Shown here: positions 34,681 through 52,510 of the stretch, one piece after another
Numbering within the stretch: position 1 is the first letter of the stretch
How the letters are laid out: each line of letters opens with the position of its first letter
DNA from: Clavelina lepadiformis
Lineage: Eukaryota; Chordata; Ascidiacea; Aplousobranchia; Clavelinidae
Length of the DNA: 64,000 nt
Direction: 5' to 3'
Assembly: GCF_947623445.1 (NCBI RefSeq)
Contig: NC_135246.1
Location: forward strand, 20,146,288-20,210,287
Translations under genes and position numbers: made by a program
Notes under the pieces: generated by a model
What the model was told of the DNA's origin: nothing
What the model saw: the letters and a program-made list of their open reading frames with translations, nothing else
Database searches by the model: none

Positions 34681-35955
34681 TTATTCACTTTTATCGAATC
34701 TATCATCCACATTTTTATGAATGATCTTTGATTTGCACATTTTGAGAAGCATGACCAGGTCAGACTGGAAAATGTGAACTCCCTTGCTGGAGATGACGGC
34801 CATGTCTTCTATACTGTCTCCAGTCATATCCATGAACTTAATACTCAGAACAGGATGAGCCATATTCCTTGTCCACATAGGCTGCTGCTGAGTGTAAGGT
34901 TGCCGATCTGCCTGAGACGAGTATGCCAGCAACCTCTGACCAAACGTCCCAATCAACACTTCTTTAATCCCGTCATAATTGACATCAGCCACTGCACAGC
35001 ATGTCACACAGTCATACTTTGAACTCCCAGACAAGACGAGAGGATTTGAGAAGCCGGATGCGAGGAGGTTCCTGTAGATCATCGCTTCCTCCCTGGCGCT
35101 CACAACAACCACATTGTGCTCAACCCCTTCACTCGATTCTCTGTTATTTGCAAACAACTGGCATTGCACTATAGGACTGTCGTGTTCTATTGTCCACGAT
35201 GCAGTGATTGAATTGTTGAACGAATCGACCAAAAACATACTAAGCGAGCCACATTCATATCCTGCGATGGAGAGCCTCCTCATGTCGGAGATATTCTTCA
35301 TCTCCAAGAAGATTGGCTGCTTTGTAATGGAATCGAGCTCACAAAAATATTTCTTGGTCGGTTCCTCAACAAATTCCACCTCATTCTGTGCGTAGACATG
35401 AAAGCTGCGATCACTCCCCAGTAAAATGAAAACTGTCCTCTGCTCTCTGACTTGGGCAGTGTCTCCTCCAGTTTGCTCCTCACCTTGTGGGCACAGAACC
35501 TTGCAGTGTGTGAGCTGGTACGGGGTGAAAGTCAAGTTGAAGCTTCGGCAATTTTGAGCAACATTGTCCAGGTTCCATTCTTGTCCAGAGGGAACATCGT
35601 CGCCATAATTGCAATAAACATTGAAAAAATTCTCATTCAGTTCCTTGCAGAATGTCACACCAACTATTAACCCCCGCGCTGCGCAGCTGAAGTTGTCGAT
35701 GGAGATGATGTGACAATCTGCCGGGATGTACGTGAATGTCACTTCCCTGTTGACACCGAGCACGTCGTAGTTGGGGTTGGCAGGCTTATGATACTCACAA
35801 GCGAAGATTCTTCCCTTTGCAAGTGCGACGAGTATTTTGTTGGAAAGGTGCGGGATGTTGCAGAGTGATGTGACGCCATAAATGCTGCTCTGGCTGGGAA
35901 GGGCATCAAAGTTGGCTTCATGAAAGAGCTCATCACTTAGTGGCCGCACACTCAT
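34681..35955 (-). CDS. KPTN: Kaptin (KICSTOR complex subunit)
   Basis: Single-exon frame of 424 codons, close to the roughly 436 residues of vertebrate kaptin. Kaptin was described as an actin-associated protein and is a subunit of KICSTOR, which brings GATOR1 to lysosomes so that mTORC1 responds to amino-acid shortage. The N-terminal block contains SIYGVTSLCNI and LVALAKGRIFACEY. The C-terminal half has the repeat VADVNYDGIKEVLIGTFGQR, an integrin-alpha-like Asp-rich blade also typical of ITFG2-related propellers, followed by FMDMTGDSIEDMAVIS. No intron is visible, unlike the vertebrate gene. It lies tail to tail with SETD4. The start at 35955 gives MSVRPLSDELFHEA; no better upstream start is evident. 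Confidence 0.92.
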   Translation of the reverse strand: MSVRPLSDELFHEANFDALPSQSSIYGVTSLCNIPHLSNKILVALAKGRIFACEYHKPANPNYDVLGVNREVTFTYIPADCHIISIDNFSCAARGLIVGVTFCKELNENFFNVYCNYGDDVPSGQEWNLDNVAQNCRSFNLTFTPYQLTHCKVLCPQGEEQTGGDTAQVREQRTVFILLGSDRSFHVYAQNEVEFVEEPTKKYFCELDSITKQPIFLEMKNISDMRRLSIAGYECGSLSMFLVDSFNNSITASWTIEHDSPIVQCQLFANNRESSEGVEHNVVVVSAREEAMIYRNLLASGFSNPLVLSGSSKYDCVTCCAVADVNYDGIKEVLIGTFGQRLLAYSSQADRQPYTQQQPMWTRNMAHPVLSIKFMDMTGDSIEDMAVISSKGVHIFQSDLVMLLKMCKSKIIHKNVDDRFDKSE

Positions 35956-36418
35956 CTATTTAGAGAATACACCGACAGTTCTAATCACACTTAAATAAGC
36001 GTTCTAGCATGGAAATCAAAACCGCTGTGAGTTTATATTCAATATAACATAGACCTGAAAACATATGCTGAGCTATCATCATCACACTCTCAAACTCACA
36101 TTCCCTGAGTCCTGAATCGGCCTCATTGGTTGATTAGTTGTTAAAAATGTTACTGTTCACCTTGACAGTATCTTATCAGCTTAATTAGTTTCTTTTTTGA
36201 AGACTGATCTTCAGACAACATGGCTAAAAGTTTGAGTTGAAATATAAATGCGAAATATAATATGAGCCTATGCTGCAATACCGTCTTGGATGTCTATGCT
36301 CTGTAGGAGCGGCTTAGGGATTTTTTTCTAGTAGTGCTTAAGCATAGACATCTTTAAAAAAAAAATTCATTTCTGCTTTTGTCGTTATGTATAGCTTGGT
36401 TTCTGTCATTGTTTGCAC
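35956..36418. other. Upstream region of kaptin, no gene seen
   Basis: Intergenic sequence between the kaptin start and a MITE-like element. It presumably includes the kaptin promoter. No clear TATA box was assigned. Confidence 0.4.
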
Positions 36419-36866
36419 AGGTGGGCAGTACCGCGGAACTATTTTAGTACTGATACCGGAAACGACGTTACTTTTGAAAAAAGTACCGAATTACTTTTTC
36501 AAGAAATTTAAGTCGGTCCCGGTACTCTGTACTTTTCACGTGATTATTTCAAAGTTTGAACAAGTATGTTTTCAAAAACACATGTTAATTAACCCTTAAT
36601 ACTAATTTTGGCATCCGCTAACCTTTTTAATCCAGAAATGTCAAGTAAAATTGCAAGCGATTAACGTCACATATGTTTTGACCTGGAATAATCTTTACCA
36701 TTATAACGGCAAACATTGCATTTGCAGCAACATCCTTTAGACAAAAATTACCGGAAATGGTACCGACAAAGTACCTAACTACTTTTTAAAAATAGTTCCG
36801 AATACAGCCGTTGATACAATTTTTGCCAAATACCGGTACCGTTACCTTTCAAAGTACCAACTGAGT
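36419..36866. mobile_element. MITE-like element rich in GGTACCG, copy A
   Basis: About 450 bp beginning AGGTGGGCAGTACCGCGG. Its interior matches 53671-54187 over long runs (for example ATGTCAAGTAAA and GCAAGCGATTAACG, and CACATATGTTTTGACCTGGA). It has many GTACCGGTAC-type motifs. The right end is degraded. The AGGTGGGCAGTA terminus is of hAT type. No coding capacity. Confidence 0.65.
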
Positions 36867-38326
36867 GTCTGTGAAGCTGCTAAAAGTAAAATGTTAACCG
36901 TCTCATAAGAATAAAACAAAGAATCTATGAACAAAGAGTTATCGGAAGAAAGAAAACGTTAAAACGTGCAAAATTTATAAATTGACTAAGTTATCTATAT
37001 GTATGATTGCAATTAAGTAACCTATATTAATTTAGAGATATGTCAATTAACTATAAATACCACAGCATTTAAAATTTTTAAATATTACCAAAACTTGTTA
37101 ATAAGTGAACGGAAACCACCAATCGCTATTATTTTCTTACAGCCGGTTGTTGCTTTCATAAACACTGTCTTTCTAAAACAACCCAACTAGACATTTCTAA
37201 TCAAAGAACGGAGATTAGAAAGGTTTTTCCCACCATTGTATGTTTCTAGCGTGCTTTCTGCATTGCTGTTTCATTCACGCATGCACGACCTGGCTGGCAG
37301 ACTTACTTTGCTGATTTTCAATACTAAGGTTGCGATGTCAAATAAGCATCGGCACGTCAGACAGGCTTGCAAATTAATTCTGTCTTGTCATCTGAGTTGA
37401 GTGATAGACATGCGGTGCAGTGAGCTTGTCAAGTTAGAAACTGAAAGATTGTTGGAATTGAGTGATGGCTCCGTTAAAGCTGTCTGACTCCTACAGAAGG
37501 TTGCGTGTCCTTCATATAGCACACACAATGACACAAAACCGTAATTTTAACTTTCAGCAAATCAAAAACTTACTCCGTAACACGTGCACGTGAAACTAAC
37601 TGATGAAATCGAACTCAATTCAGAACACGGAAGATCACACAGAAGTAAAAAGTAAGGTAGTCTACACGCCCACACGTCCAATGTTATCCGTAAAAGACAA
37701 CCAAATTAAGGTGGGAGATATTTGTGTGGCACTCCCCGCCAATGACATCACAACTAACTTATACTTATTTATTAAATAGTCTCAGTGCCCTCAACCAAGT
37801 CCATATTTTCTAAGTTTTCATTTTGCCCGGGATCTAAAAGCCTTGAATGCACTTCTAGTAGTGCCCAAAGTTTCTGGCTTTAATTTTTTTCAGAGATGTA
37901 AAGGCCAGTGTGGGATAACTAAGCCGGTCAGACTACTTATGACTGATCTACTTAATTTTATGAAGCACTTCCCGGGTACAACAGCGTATAGTAATAAACA
38001 ACGAAGAAAACGGCCAATAGGAGGGAATTTAGCGCCACCTCGCGTTGGACTTTGGTCAAGATCTTTAATTCTGGTTTGTGTCACAATTCTGCCAACGTAA
38101 ACAAATTAGTAAGAGCACACTTCCATGCGGAAAGTGTCGGTTCACGCATTGCTGCGTAAGCGTTTAGGGCTTGTGGGCCTGTTTTTACTTTCTTTGTTTT
38201 GTTAGAACAAAGTTGTTTAAAGTAAAGTGAAATTACCGGTACGTAATATCGCGCTATTTGATTACTTACTGATGACTTGTATTCCACATTCAGCAATAGC
38301 GCTGCTGGCTGCATGTTTTCTGAATT
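36867..38326. other. No recognised gene
   Basis: Intergenic region before SAMD8. An 85-codon frame at 37843-38100 has no recognisable features. Confidence 0.45.
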
Positions 38327-41313
38327 ATGCAAATATCGGAATGGAGTTGCGCAGAGGTAGGGCAATGGCTGAAAACACAAGGCTTTGAAGAGTATTGTTA
38401 CGTTCTTTGTGACGTACATGGTGTTGATGGCGAAGTTCTGCTGAGCTTAACTGAAAAAGTAAGTATTCATTTTGGAAACTGCTGTACTCAGAACGGTTAC
38501 GAGATAACCATAAAAGGAAAAATAATCTTGATAGGCCTAGACCAAAATAGTTTGACCAGCGTCTCATACTGTGATACACAGGAAGGACACTGACCGTTTT
38601 CAACTTGTTTTGACTCTAGCATCTATCAGTCTTTGAATAAACTTAGACTAAGCCCAGCAGGCTGAACAGTATGGCAGGAGCACAGCCGAGCTATGTTTTA
38701 CTTTAATTTGCAGAAGTAATAATTAAAAGTCATATCTCTAAACTAAAAAAGAAAACAGGGAACACTGATTTTTCCCCAATTTCTCTCCTATCACAACTTC
38801 CGGGCAGCCATTGGCCACGTGTCACCGTGCACACCTAAGATCTCGGCAAAAATTGCCATTCTCTGCAGTCCGGGACTTAGCTTTGATCATAACATAATGA
38901 CTTGAATTACTTTTTGTCACAAGGATTTGAGGAATCCGCCTCTTCAGCTGCAAAAGCTCGCCGACATTAAAAAGCTCGGAAAGTGTTTAAAACAGATTCA
39001 AGAAAAGTCCAGAATCGAGAAGAAATCTGCACTTAATCACGTGATCGGTGAGCTGTTCGCTGAAGTTATAACTCTTCATTTTATTTCTATGTTGATAATT
39101 TTCTGTTTAAACTCAGAAAAAATTATTGTTTTTGGTGACAGTTTTGTCTTCTATAATCGTATTAAAGAAATATTTTTAAACAGATAAAGATGGAAGAAAG
39201 CAAATGAACGGCAGGTTCACTGCTCGGAAGAAAAGAAAGCAATATCAGTGCAACAACAGTCCGTTTGATAAAGACGACATATCAAGCGACATTGAAGAGA
39301 GTGATGCTCAATGTATTGTGGATTCCGACGGAACTGAATATTGTGAAACTGTCATCTATAAAAAGAACAGAATACTCCCAGAGTATAAGAAACTTCTGGT
39401 AAATGAAGGTTGCATGAAATTGTTGATCTAAACTTGATCATTGGTTCATCTTCATGGTTTGTTGCTGTTGTCACAGGTTAGTTTTGGGTACGCGTTCGTT
39501 GTGTCGTGGATAACCGCGTACACGATGGTTCTCGTCCATGAGCGGGTCCCAGACAAGCAGAAGCACCCCCCTCTGCCAGATATATTTCTCGATAATATTC
39601 CACTCATGCCTTTTGCTTTTAAACTTGCCGAGCTTTGTGGTCTTATTTTGGCTTCATTTTGGATGATCATCCTCGTTTTTCACAAGCACAGGCAAGTTGA
39701 TTCATGCAAATTTATTTGTGCTTCAACTTCACTTTGTGAGGTTTTCAACAGCTGTCAATGCAAATCGAAGTTAAACATGAATCAGTAACAAACTCCGATC
39801 CACGTTGCTTGAACGTAGCGATGTTTCTACTCATCAGAGCGATTCTTCTTCGTCGATTCTTCAGCATTGCCAGCACCATCTTCCTCCTTCGATCCTGCAC
39901 CATGTTTGTCACTTCTCTCTCCGTGCCAGGGGAACATCTGCAGTGCACTGGTATTCCGTAACTGTCTTGTATTCTGGTTTTCTGGAAGAAATTAGTTTGA
40001 TGTAGTTGATTCGTTAGAGATGCGACTTTCATCTTTAGAGACATTATTGTCTTTCTCTTGACTTATAATATAACTATTAAAAATATCATTGTTTCTAATC
40101 CTTAGGCATTTGCATGTGATTATTAATCAATTTTCAACAGGATTTAGGTGGACGCGTATTTTTGTACAAGTTGCACCCCTGAAATCTGATATTATTTACA
40201 AATGTTTATTTAACATGTAGTAGCCTTCAAAGTTTTACCTTTTGTTCATTGATCGAAGCCTCATGTATAAGCTGCCTTCCACCCATTTGTTGAACATTTT
40301 CCTCAAAAAATAAGACTTGTGTTAACCAGCTATGTCATGTCATACAGCGATGTACAACTCGGCGTGGCAGAGAATATCTCGAGCCACTGAGATAGTTCTG
40401 GGCATGGGAATGACACTGACTGGAGTGCACAGCTGCGGAGATTACATGTTCAGTGGACACACAGCCTACCTCACCCTGTTCAACCACCTCATAACCGAGT
40501 GTGAGTTTGCATTTACATTAAACAGTAACTTATTTTGTCTTCGATGCAGCTGTAGCAACAGAAGAGGGTCATGTTGTTCTATTTTGAAAAATAATTAACA
40601 CAGATGTTTTCGGTTCCACAGTTTATAATGATACCTCCTTTCCAGACACTCCCTTAAGAATGTATTATATCCACACAGTCTCATGGGTTCTTAATCTCTT
40701 TGGAGTGTTTTTTGTGCTGGCCGCTCATGAACACTACTCAATTGATGTGTAAGTTTCGTCGTCACACTTATGTTTTCTTTAACTTGCCATGGAGCAACTT
40801 CAGTGTTGTTTGATTTTTATGAAAACAATATTTGAGAGCGTATTGTTCCCATCCCCAGGTTGATTGCATTTTACGTGACTTCGAGGATATTTCTCTACTA
40901 CCACATGCTTGCCAACACCAGGTCATACTGGCACAGCAAAAGAATTAGGGTGAGTGTAAATTAATCCATTTACTTTTATCCCAGTTATTTATCTTGTTTC
41001 TCTGTAATAACAATCTAGATCACAAGGTCACAAACGCTCCTTCATGTGAGTCAAGTAATGATGTAACAATGCCAGAACATTTTATTGCAAACAATTGCAC
41101 CAGATACTGAGAGCCACCAGACCATCTAAACCTGCTTCATACAAAGCTGTGCGTCAATTTTTAACATTCTCTCCTATTTGATAGATTTGGTTTCCACTTC
41201 TCTCATATTTTGAATGCAATGTGCCCGGGAAGATCCCGAATGAATACGAGTGGCCTCTCTCTACCGACAACTTGCGAGAATTTTTCAAACTCGTGAAATC
41301 CAAGACTGGTTAG
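38327..41313 (+). CDS. SAMD8: Sphingomyelin synthase-related protein (SAMD8/SMSr)
   Basis: Nine exons join to 430 residues: 38327-38458, 38924-39047, 39184-39398, 39477-39691, 39838-39950, 40330-40500, 40646-40748, 40859-40949, 41185-41313. SMSr is an ER membrane enzyme that makes ceramide phosphoethanolamine and helps monitor ceramide. An N-terminal SAM domain (about 1-70, [18 protein letters not shown]) is followed by an acidic linker and six membrane spans. The catalytic motifs are [10 protein letters not shown] (histidine) and HEHYSIDV (histidine and aspartate), as expected for the phosphotransferase fold. [10 protein letters not shown] resembles the SMSr/SMS motif and the SAM domain points to SMSr rather than SMS1 without it. 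The junction after 39691 uses a GC donor (CACAG then GCAAGT). The first start is chosen because it begins the SAM domain. Human SAMD8 has about 415 residues. Confidence 0.95.
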
Positions 41314-44300
41314 ATTGAGGTTGAAGATCGTGTACAACTGGCTGGTCGGGAATGTACCGAGTGTTTGAAATGCGATCGCTGATGCCGCAGTGATCATGTT
41401 ATTTAGTCAGTATTATTATGAGGGGTAGTCATATGCATAAAATCCATGAGATGACTTTTCATCTTCTGTAAATTATGTGTTATTACACAATGCATCTTTA
41501 TATCATGGTCTTAACGTGTATTATCATTTCGATGCTTTTCATGAAGTTTTTATTCGTCTGCGGCCATGCAGGTCGCCACATTTACTCATCATCGCTACAA
41601 CTGTCTTTGCTTATTGGCAACTTGCATGTTTTATTTTACCCTGAGCTTGTGTTTCTGTGCATGTGAGTGTAGATCATGTGATATTGTTATAACACATTTG
41701 TGATTGTTTCAAATGCAGCGACGTGCCCAATCTGGCAATGTGCCAGTTTAGGCGAAATGTTTTCTTCAAATAAATTCGATATGAATGAAGTCGCTTCCAA
41801 AATATGATGTTCATGAAATCATGCCTCGGACTGTCGACAGTCGTTGCATTTTGTCACCTCAAGAATCATGACCCACCAAGCAGCGTGAGTTGGCGCATCA
41901 GTTTTTGCACGTAACTGTCTTTGGCATCTGGGCTTGATGTTCCAGAAAGTTACGACACAAGTTCATAAAACAGAGACATCACATAGGACAAATCAGCAAG
42001 TGTTAATTTTTTGCCACAGACCGTAAGGAGCAAAAAATACGCTGCTAAACTCGTTGTGTTTACAAACAATCATTGAACGGGAAAATCTCCGTAGGCTTTA
42101 AACGTGCAAGATAGAGGTAGGATGTTGGCAGCTGGTGATTTGGTTAAAGCTGGGTTTGGAGAGATGGGATTGGAGGATGTTGTGGAATGTAGATAAAGAC
42201 ATTATTTTCATAGAAGGTGGTAACTAGGTAGACAAAGCTGACAAACAAGAGAAATAGGGTAAAATCTTGATGAATGTGAAACACAAATATAATTCTAATT
42301 AAAACAAACTAGTTTCTAATTTCTATTGCCTGCACCTCTGAATGCGAAGCAAACAACGTTTCTTTTTTGTTTTTACTTTAAAAACGTTTGTTTTAGCCAC
42401 CAATGTGTTGCATAAACAAATTGCCGCACGCCCATTGTTGACGTGGTTGAAAACTTCATGTATTCAAATAAGTTTTGTAAGATCGGCTTCATTGCGGTTT
42501 GTAGGTTATAGAAAGGGATTTGTTGAGTTTATTTCAACGTGGTATAACGTTTAGGTTGTTTTGCATTTAAAATAAACGCACGATTATCCCTGATACTTAT
42601 ACCTTATACTTGAAGGTCAAACTGATAAAACAACTGGAAATAAATATGTGTTTATCGGATCGTATGCAAGCCAACTAGAACAACCACTAATCAGGTATAA
42701 TTACGCCTTGAGATGAGGTTTGTCAGTATCAATGAACAGTCGTAAACGTCATCAAACTTCACCGTTCATTTCGCTCGACTACAGGAATGACGGAAGTCGC
42801 AACGCCGGCATGTAACATACAAGGATATTATTGTAACACGTCCAGTACACATCCTGATACGTTAAAGGTGAATGCTCCAAATCTTTCCATCGTTGCTCGT
42901 ATAAAGTAAGGTCACGTATGATTTCGTTCTTGTATTTTGAGCAAAGTTTGAAATAATAAACTGAAAGAAATTACGAACGGAATTATGGGGATGATGTGGT
43001 GTTGGATTAGTTTTAGACTGGCCTAAGCCAAGTCTGACTGTTTGACTCCGCTAATGATTGTCTTTGACTCCGTTGCGTTTACTGTCTCTATATTGCTTCT
43101 TAAATCAACACCAACTTCATAAAGTTTAGTTGTTATATTATCCGAATAAGTTGTATCAAATTAGCAATATTTACACCATGATCCCACTTTCATAATAATT
43201 CAGTAATAACTTCAATTTAGCAGAACAAGGGAAATAACTCAGAGAAGAGAGAATTTCCAAGAGCCCAGAGAAGTACTAGCAAGTCCTGAAGGGACAAGCC
43301 CTTGCAGAGACTCGCCGGCCAGAGCTTCCAGGGGGTGATTTGAACCAAGCTTAAACTTTTATATCATACACGTCAGCCAATCAGCTAACGCCATGTTAAT
43401 TTATCGTTGCTACGTGTATGTGTGTAATATCTATTATTCTACGAATCTACGTCATCCAAACATTTCATCAAGTACACTTCAAACTTTACGCCGTAAAAAC
43501 AATGCTATTTGAAATACTTCAATCTGCGTCAATATGTCGGTTAGAATTTCTTTGTTTGAATAAGAGCTTAGCATGAATACGAAGCTTTTGCAAACATTAC
43601 ATTATCTAAACTGGAGAAAAAATACAAAAACTCATACAATGCCAATTTATATAACTAATTGCAATTTCTACATGATCCCCACAGAATCATGATTTTTTAT
43701 CGGTACTTGCACCAAGGCGAGCTCAGTAACCGAAATTTAGCAAAGAGAAATCATTAATAAATTATTCTTTTACTTTGATTTGTTTTTTTTTTATATGCTT
43801 ATTTCCATATATGATTTCTATAACAACAAGTGTTTTGCTGTAGCTCCTTTTACTCAATATTTAGAATGTGAAAAAGAACAATTTTATGGTCGAGTGATAT
43901 CGAACATGGAGGCTTGCAAGCTTGAATAAACTCTTTTTCACAATTTGTAAGAGAATCTTTCTTTCGTATTCTAAATAGTGAGCAAAACGTTCTACCGCAT
44001 TTTGTAGCTCTATCAGTGTTTCCAACTTAACAATTCAATATAATTGATTCGGTTTTGGTGTAACAGTATTTTGCCATTGGTATGATAACATATTGTTTAT
44101 CCTAAGAACGAGGAAAGTTTTTCAAGGAGTTTAACCCGGTGATGATTCCTCACTGCTCGATACCTAGTTACCGAATTTTGCTTTTGTGCAAGTTACCAAG
44201 GCCACTTACCGACTTGGAAATATTATGACGTCCTTTTCGGACTGTTCGGAATCATCTTGCCAAATACGATTTTGAAATTCTTGCTTTTGTGGTAGATGTT

Positions 44301-44552
44301 GAGCCTTGTTATAATCAAACCGAACAAAGTGGCTAATAATTATACAAAACCATTGCATGCTGAAATATAAATATTATACTTTCAAACTGGGGGGAGTTTA
44401 ATTTTGATGTGGCGTGAAGCCACATTCACTACTACAATCTCCATGAGCACTCTTGCAGGTTCATTCAGATCGCTTCTGGTTCTGCTGAACTTGCACAAAC
44501 TATTCGTGAACTAAGTGAAGAAGGTTGCGCCTTCATATTTGCTGGAACCAAG
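41314..44552. other. Gene-poor 3.2 kb region
   Basis: No recognisable coding exon on either strand. Near 42070-42130 the sequence resembles parts of 22195-22260 and 54240-54310 (blocks around AACGGGAAAA and AAACGTGCAAGAT), suggesting an old dispersed repeat. Nothing else could be assigned. Confidence 0.45.
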
Positions 44553-46014
44553 ATGACTTCGGAAAGCGGTGCAGCGTCTTCAAGTAAAGATGCAGCATTT
44601 GCTACTTACATGACTGAGGTTCGGAGTTAATGGTTTCTTTGAGTATGACAGCCTAATATTACAGTTTTTACAGTCTGCTCTAAGCCTAAGGTGATGTTTT
44701 GATATATGCTGGGATCTAGCGCAGCAATACACAACCCCAGGATGTAGTTGTATACTAGACCCAAAACTTTAAACATTTCAGGAAAATAATCAACCAAGCA
44801 TACAACACACAATTTATGATTTGCAAAGCTCATAAATGGACTATAGCTTCACAAGTTTGCCACACTGCAGAGGTATAGCAGTAAGCAATATTGTGTTAAT
44901 GTTGGTATCAAGTCAATCATGTTCCACAGGTAAAGCAAATTGAAAAAGCTGATGCAGTTTTGACTCCAAAACAACAAATTGAGCGACTTAATCGTCCCGG
45001 CAGCACTTACTTCAACCTGAACCCCTTTGATGTCTTACAGGTTTGCCGCTCTGCTTATTTCATCACAGTTTTATCTTAAAGCATTGAAATTTTGCTTGAA
45101 ACCCGTCCCAGGTGTATTATTCATCTTTCATATGTTGCAGGTTGCTCCTGAAACCCCCCAAAGCGAGATAAAATCAAAATATCGGAAACTCTCGATCCTG
45201 GTTCATCCCGACAAGAACCCAGATGATGAAGAAAGAGCAAAGAAAGCTTTTGATGGTAACCTGCCCTACTTGTTTACTGCTCAGAGACATCCTTAATACA
45301 TCGGACATTTTTGTTTTTCCAGCCGTTAAGAAATCTTGGGAGACTCTGAGCAATGACAAAGAAAGGACGGAATGTCTGGGAGTCGTTGAAGACGCACAAA
45401 ACAGACTCGAGACAAAGTTGAAAAATTTACGAAAGAAGCTGAAGAAGGAAGGAAAGACGACCGAGATTCCCGAAGACGACCCTGATGTGGTGAGGTTCAT
45501 CCGAGTTCGATCGAGCAATCCGCATCTTGATCTGTCACATTTGCTCTGCAGTACGCAGTGGAACTTCACAAAGAGACGTGCAAGTTGTTTGCTGACCTCG
45601 CTCTCGTTCGGAAGGAAATGGAGATGAGGGAAATGAACGAACGAAAACGTCAAAGACAGGCAGAAATAGAACTCGAAGAAAAGAGTAAAATGCAGAAAGA
45701 ATGGAACAAAAATTATGAGGTATGAAGCGTTTTCATTTGTTTTAGTGCTTGTCCTGGTCCATGAAAATCTTCAACTTTTGTTGTAGGAATTGTGTTAAAT
45801 GCTTTTAAGGGAATTAAAAGGTTTTTATGTTTATCAATAATTTACTGAGAATTGAGACAGTTGTTATGAGAAAATTTTCCATCTTTGACAGGAAAGTCGC
45901 GAAGGTCGAATCAGCAGCTGGCAGGACTTCAAGAGCGGCAAGACAACAAAGAAGAGGAAAGCGAAACCGGCGAAGGGCTTCAAGCCGCCCAAAGTTAAGA
46001 TGGAGCAGAGATAA
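44553..46014 (+). CDS. DNAJC8: DnaJ homolog subfamily C member 8
   Basis: Six exons in phase, 249 residues (human about 253): 44553-44618, 44930-45040, 45141-45255, 45323-45489, 45552-45719, 45892-46014. DNAJC8 is a nuclear J-domain co-chaperone of Hsp70 associated with the spliceosome and SR-protein kinase. The J domain begins at FNLNPFDVLQVAPETPQSEI and carries the HPD triad in LSILVHPDKNPDD. A long charged coiled coil follows (RKEMEMREMNERKRQRQ and later). The C-terminus is a very basic tail (TTKKRKAKPAKGFKPPK), the usual DNAJC8 nuclear signal. It lies head to tail with PEX2, 365 bp downstream. Confidence 0.95.
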
Positions 46015-46378
46015 AAGCTTGTTTGGAGCAGACATGCGCCTCATTGAGTGAGGATGATGCAATGCAAGGAACAAATCATAAGACACTGCTGCGAAAATAT
46101 TCAAACTCTGAAGCGAGTTTAAATTCTCGTTGATTTTACGACACAACTCACAGTGCTGCCACTCCATGTGTTTGTTCAGGCTTTGAGGAATATATTTTGC
46201 TTTTAAACAATTGTTAAAATGTTCGCTTACGTGTTTCCTTGTTATGTTTTGTAGATTTATTGTTTTTATTTTATGACTTACCCTCTGGGAATGACTCAAT
46301 GTCAGCTTGTCGTGTTTTTAGATCTGGCCGCTTAGGAATTATGATTTGATGCTTTATGCCTGATAGAGCTGGTGCATT

Positions 46379-47488
46379 GTGGGAATGATGGACAATAAAA
46401 GTCCAATCCCTGCGCTCAGAGTTGCCCAGTTGGACACCAATGAACTGGATGAGAGCGTGATAAAACTCATGAGCGATCAGCTGCATGTCTGCTGCAAATA
46501 TAAAATCTGGAAGTTTGATTTGTTGAGAGTTGAACCTCATTTAAGGGCTGCACTGTATGGAATCCTGTTGTATGAAACCCTGTGGAAAAAGCAGCAAAGC
46601 ATCGGGCAGAGGCTGCTTGGGCTGAGGTAACATCCCGATCATCTTCCGCTTTCATCTGCTTCTTTTTAATCGTTGTTCGTGAAATACAGATACGGTGACA
46701 GCGTGACATTGAGTCCTCCTTCCAAGTTCAAGTCGTCCTTGCTGCACATTGCACTTCTGCTCGAATATTGGTTGAAAGCCACAAATAATGCAGAGACAAG
46801 CTTTGTATTGAAGCATAGACATCTTTTAACTCTATCCAAGTTGATTTCTGGGACAATTAAATTATTTGCGCTTTTAAACTTTCTTCTTTTCCTGCGAAGA
46901 GGATTCTTCCACAAGATCTTGCTCCGACTTCTCGGTGAGTCCAACATATTTTTGCTTCGAGCTGACAGATGCGGTCAACTAGAAATGACGGGTGATATAT
47001 TTCAGGGCTGCGGACCATTTACGCCGACCCAAACCCCCGCGAGCGAAACATTACTTTCCAGACAATGAGCCGGGAACTTCTGTGGCACGGCTTTGCAGAA
47101 ACTGGCGTCTTCTTTTTGTCTTTAGTCAACGTAAGAAAGTTCCAACAAAGGATGACAAGGTTTTTCCTTGGAACAGCATCAGGTGCATTTTGTTAATCTT
47201 ATAATTTGACGGTTTGAGGAGTTGGCCACATTGAGCACACTCACATAGCCAACATCATTCCATGCCCATTTAAATATCTTAGATCCTGCGAAACTCGTGG
47301 ACATGTGCGCATTCTGTCAAAGCATCCCAACGATGCCGTACTCCTGTGACTGTAATAACCACATCTTCTGCTACTACTGTGTTGCAAGTTTGTTGAAAGT
47401 CGACGCTGATGCGAGGTGCCCCTCGTGCAACGACCCCATAGGCTGTATCAGACCACTAGATGTCGGCAAAGTTTTAATAGAAACCTGA
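46379..47488 (+). CDS. PEX2: Peroxisome biogenesis factor 2 (RING E3 ligase)
   Basis: Four exons give 291 residues (human 305): 46379-46626, 46690-46934, 47006-47182, 47283-47488. PEX2 is an integral peroxisomal membrane protein. With PEX10 and PEX12 it forms the retrotranslocation channel and ubiquitinates the import receptor PEX5. Visible features are ALRVAQLDTNELDESVIKL at the N-terminus, LLNFLLFLRRGFFHKILLRL as a membrane-associated helix, the family motif MSRELLWHGFAETGVFFLSL, and a C-terminal RING (CAFCQSIPTMPYSCDCNNHI, then FCYYC and CPSC) close to the C3HC4 pattern. ATG codons at 46379 and 46385 are both possible starts; conservation begins just after either. Confidence 0.95.
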
Positions 47489-48062
47489 TCTTTCTGCTGT
47501 TGACAGAGTGAAGCGATCGCGCAATAAACATTTTTGTATTAAATGAAGCAAACGATTATGTGGTTCACTCAGAATAATTGCACTCTTCCAAATTTTAGGT
47601 ACTGAAAATAAAATTGGTACCCACACAATAAGTTATTCTTTTGGGTGCGTTTCCCTGCTGCTAGAATACACATGTATCTGCAATCTATATGCAGGCAGGT
47701 ATATGAACAAATTCAGGTTGAAACAAGTACCATTTCGTCCATTCCAATAAATAAATATTACGCCTAAAAGCAGTTCATCTGAGTACAATAAGTGCATGGC
47801 CCACAGCAAGTATAGGACCGGTCCTAGCAATAGTAGGTGAACCAGATAAGGTCGGACTTGTCCAATATGGAGAACCAAAAAGATGCAATTGTAGGAGTCT
47901 GACTTTAAAACAAGATTACGATAAATAATATTTGCAACACATTGTTATTGTTTGCAATGAAGCTTTCTGCATAGACGTAAGCTGCACGGTTCCATGACGA
48001 AAAGATTTCTTTATCTGGATTTCAACCAAGATGCTGGTTGGAAGAAAAGCTCATCTTCGAAC
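47489..48062. other. Gap between convergent genes, no gene seen
   Basis: 3' flank shared by PEX2 and ABCB7. No repeat or coding signal was recognised. Confidence 0.5.

Positions 48063-52510
<4,448 letters not shown>

Noticed and set aside
45174-45653. 159-codon minus-strand frame opposite DNAJC8
   Set aside because: It is the antisense shadow of the conserved DNAJC8 exons and introns.
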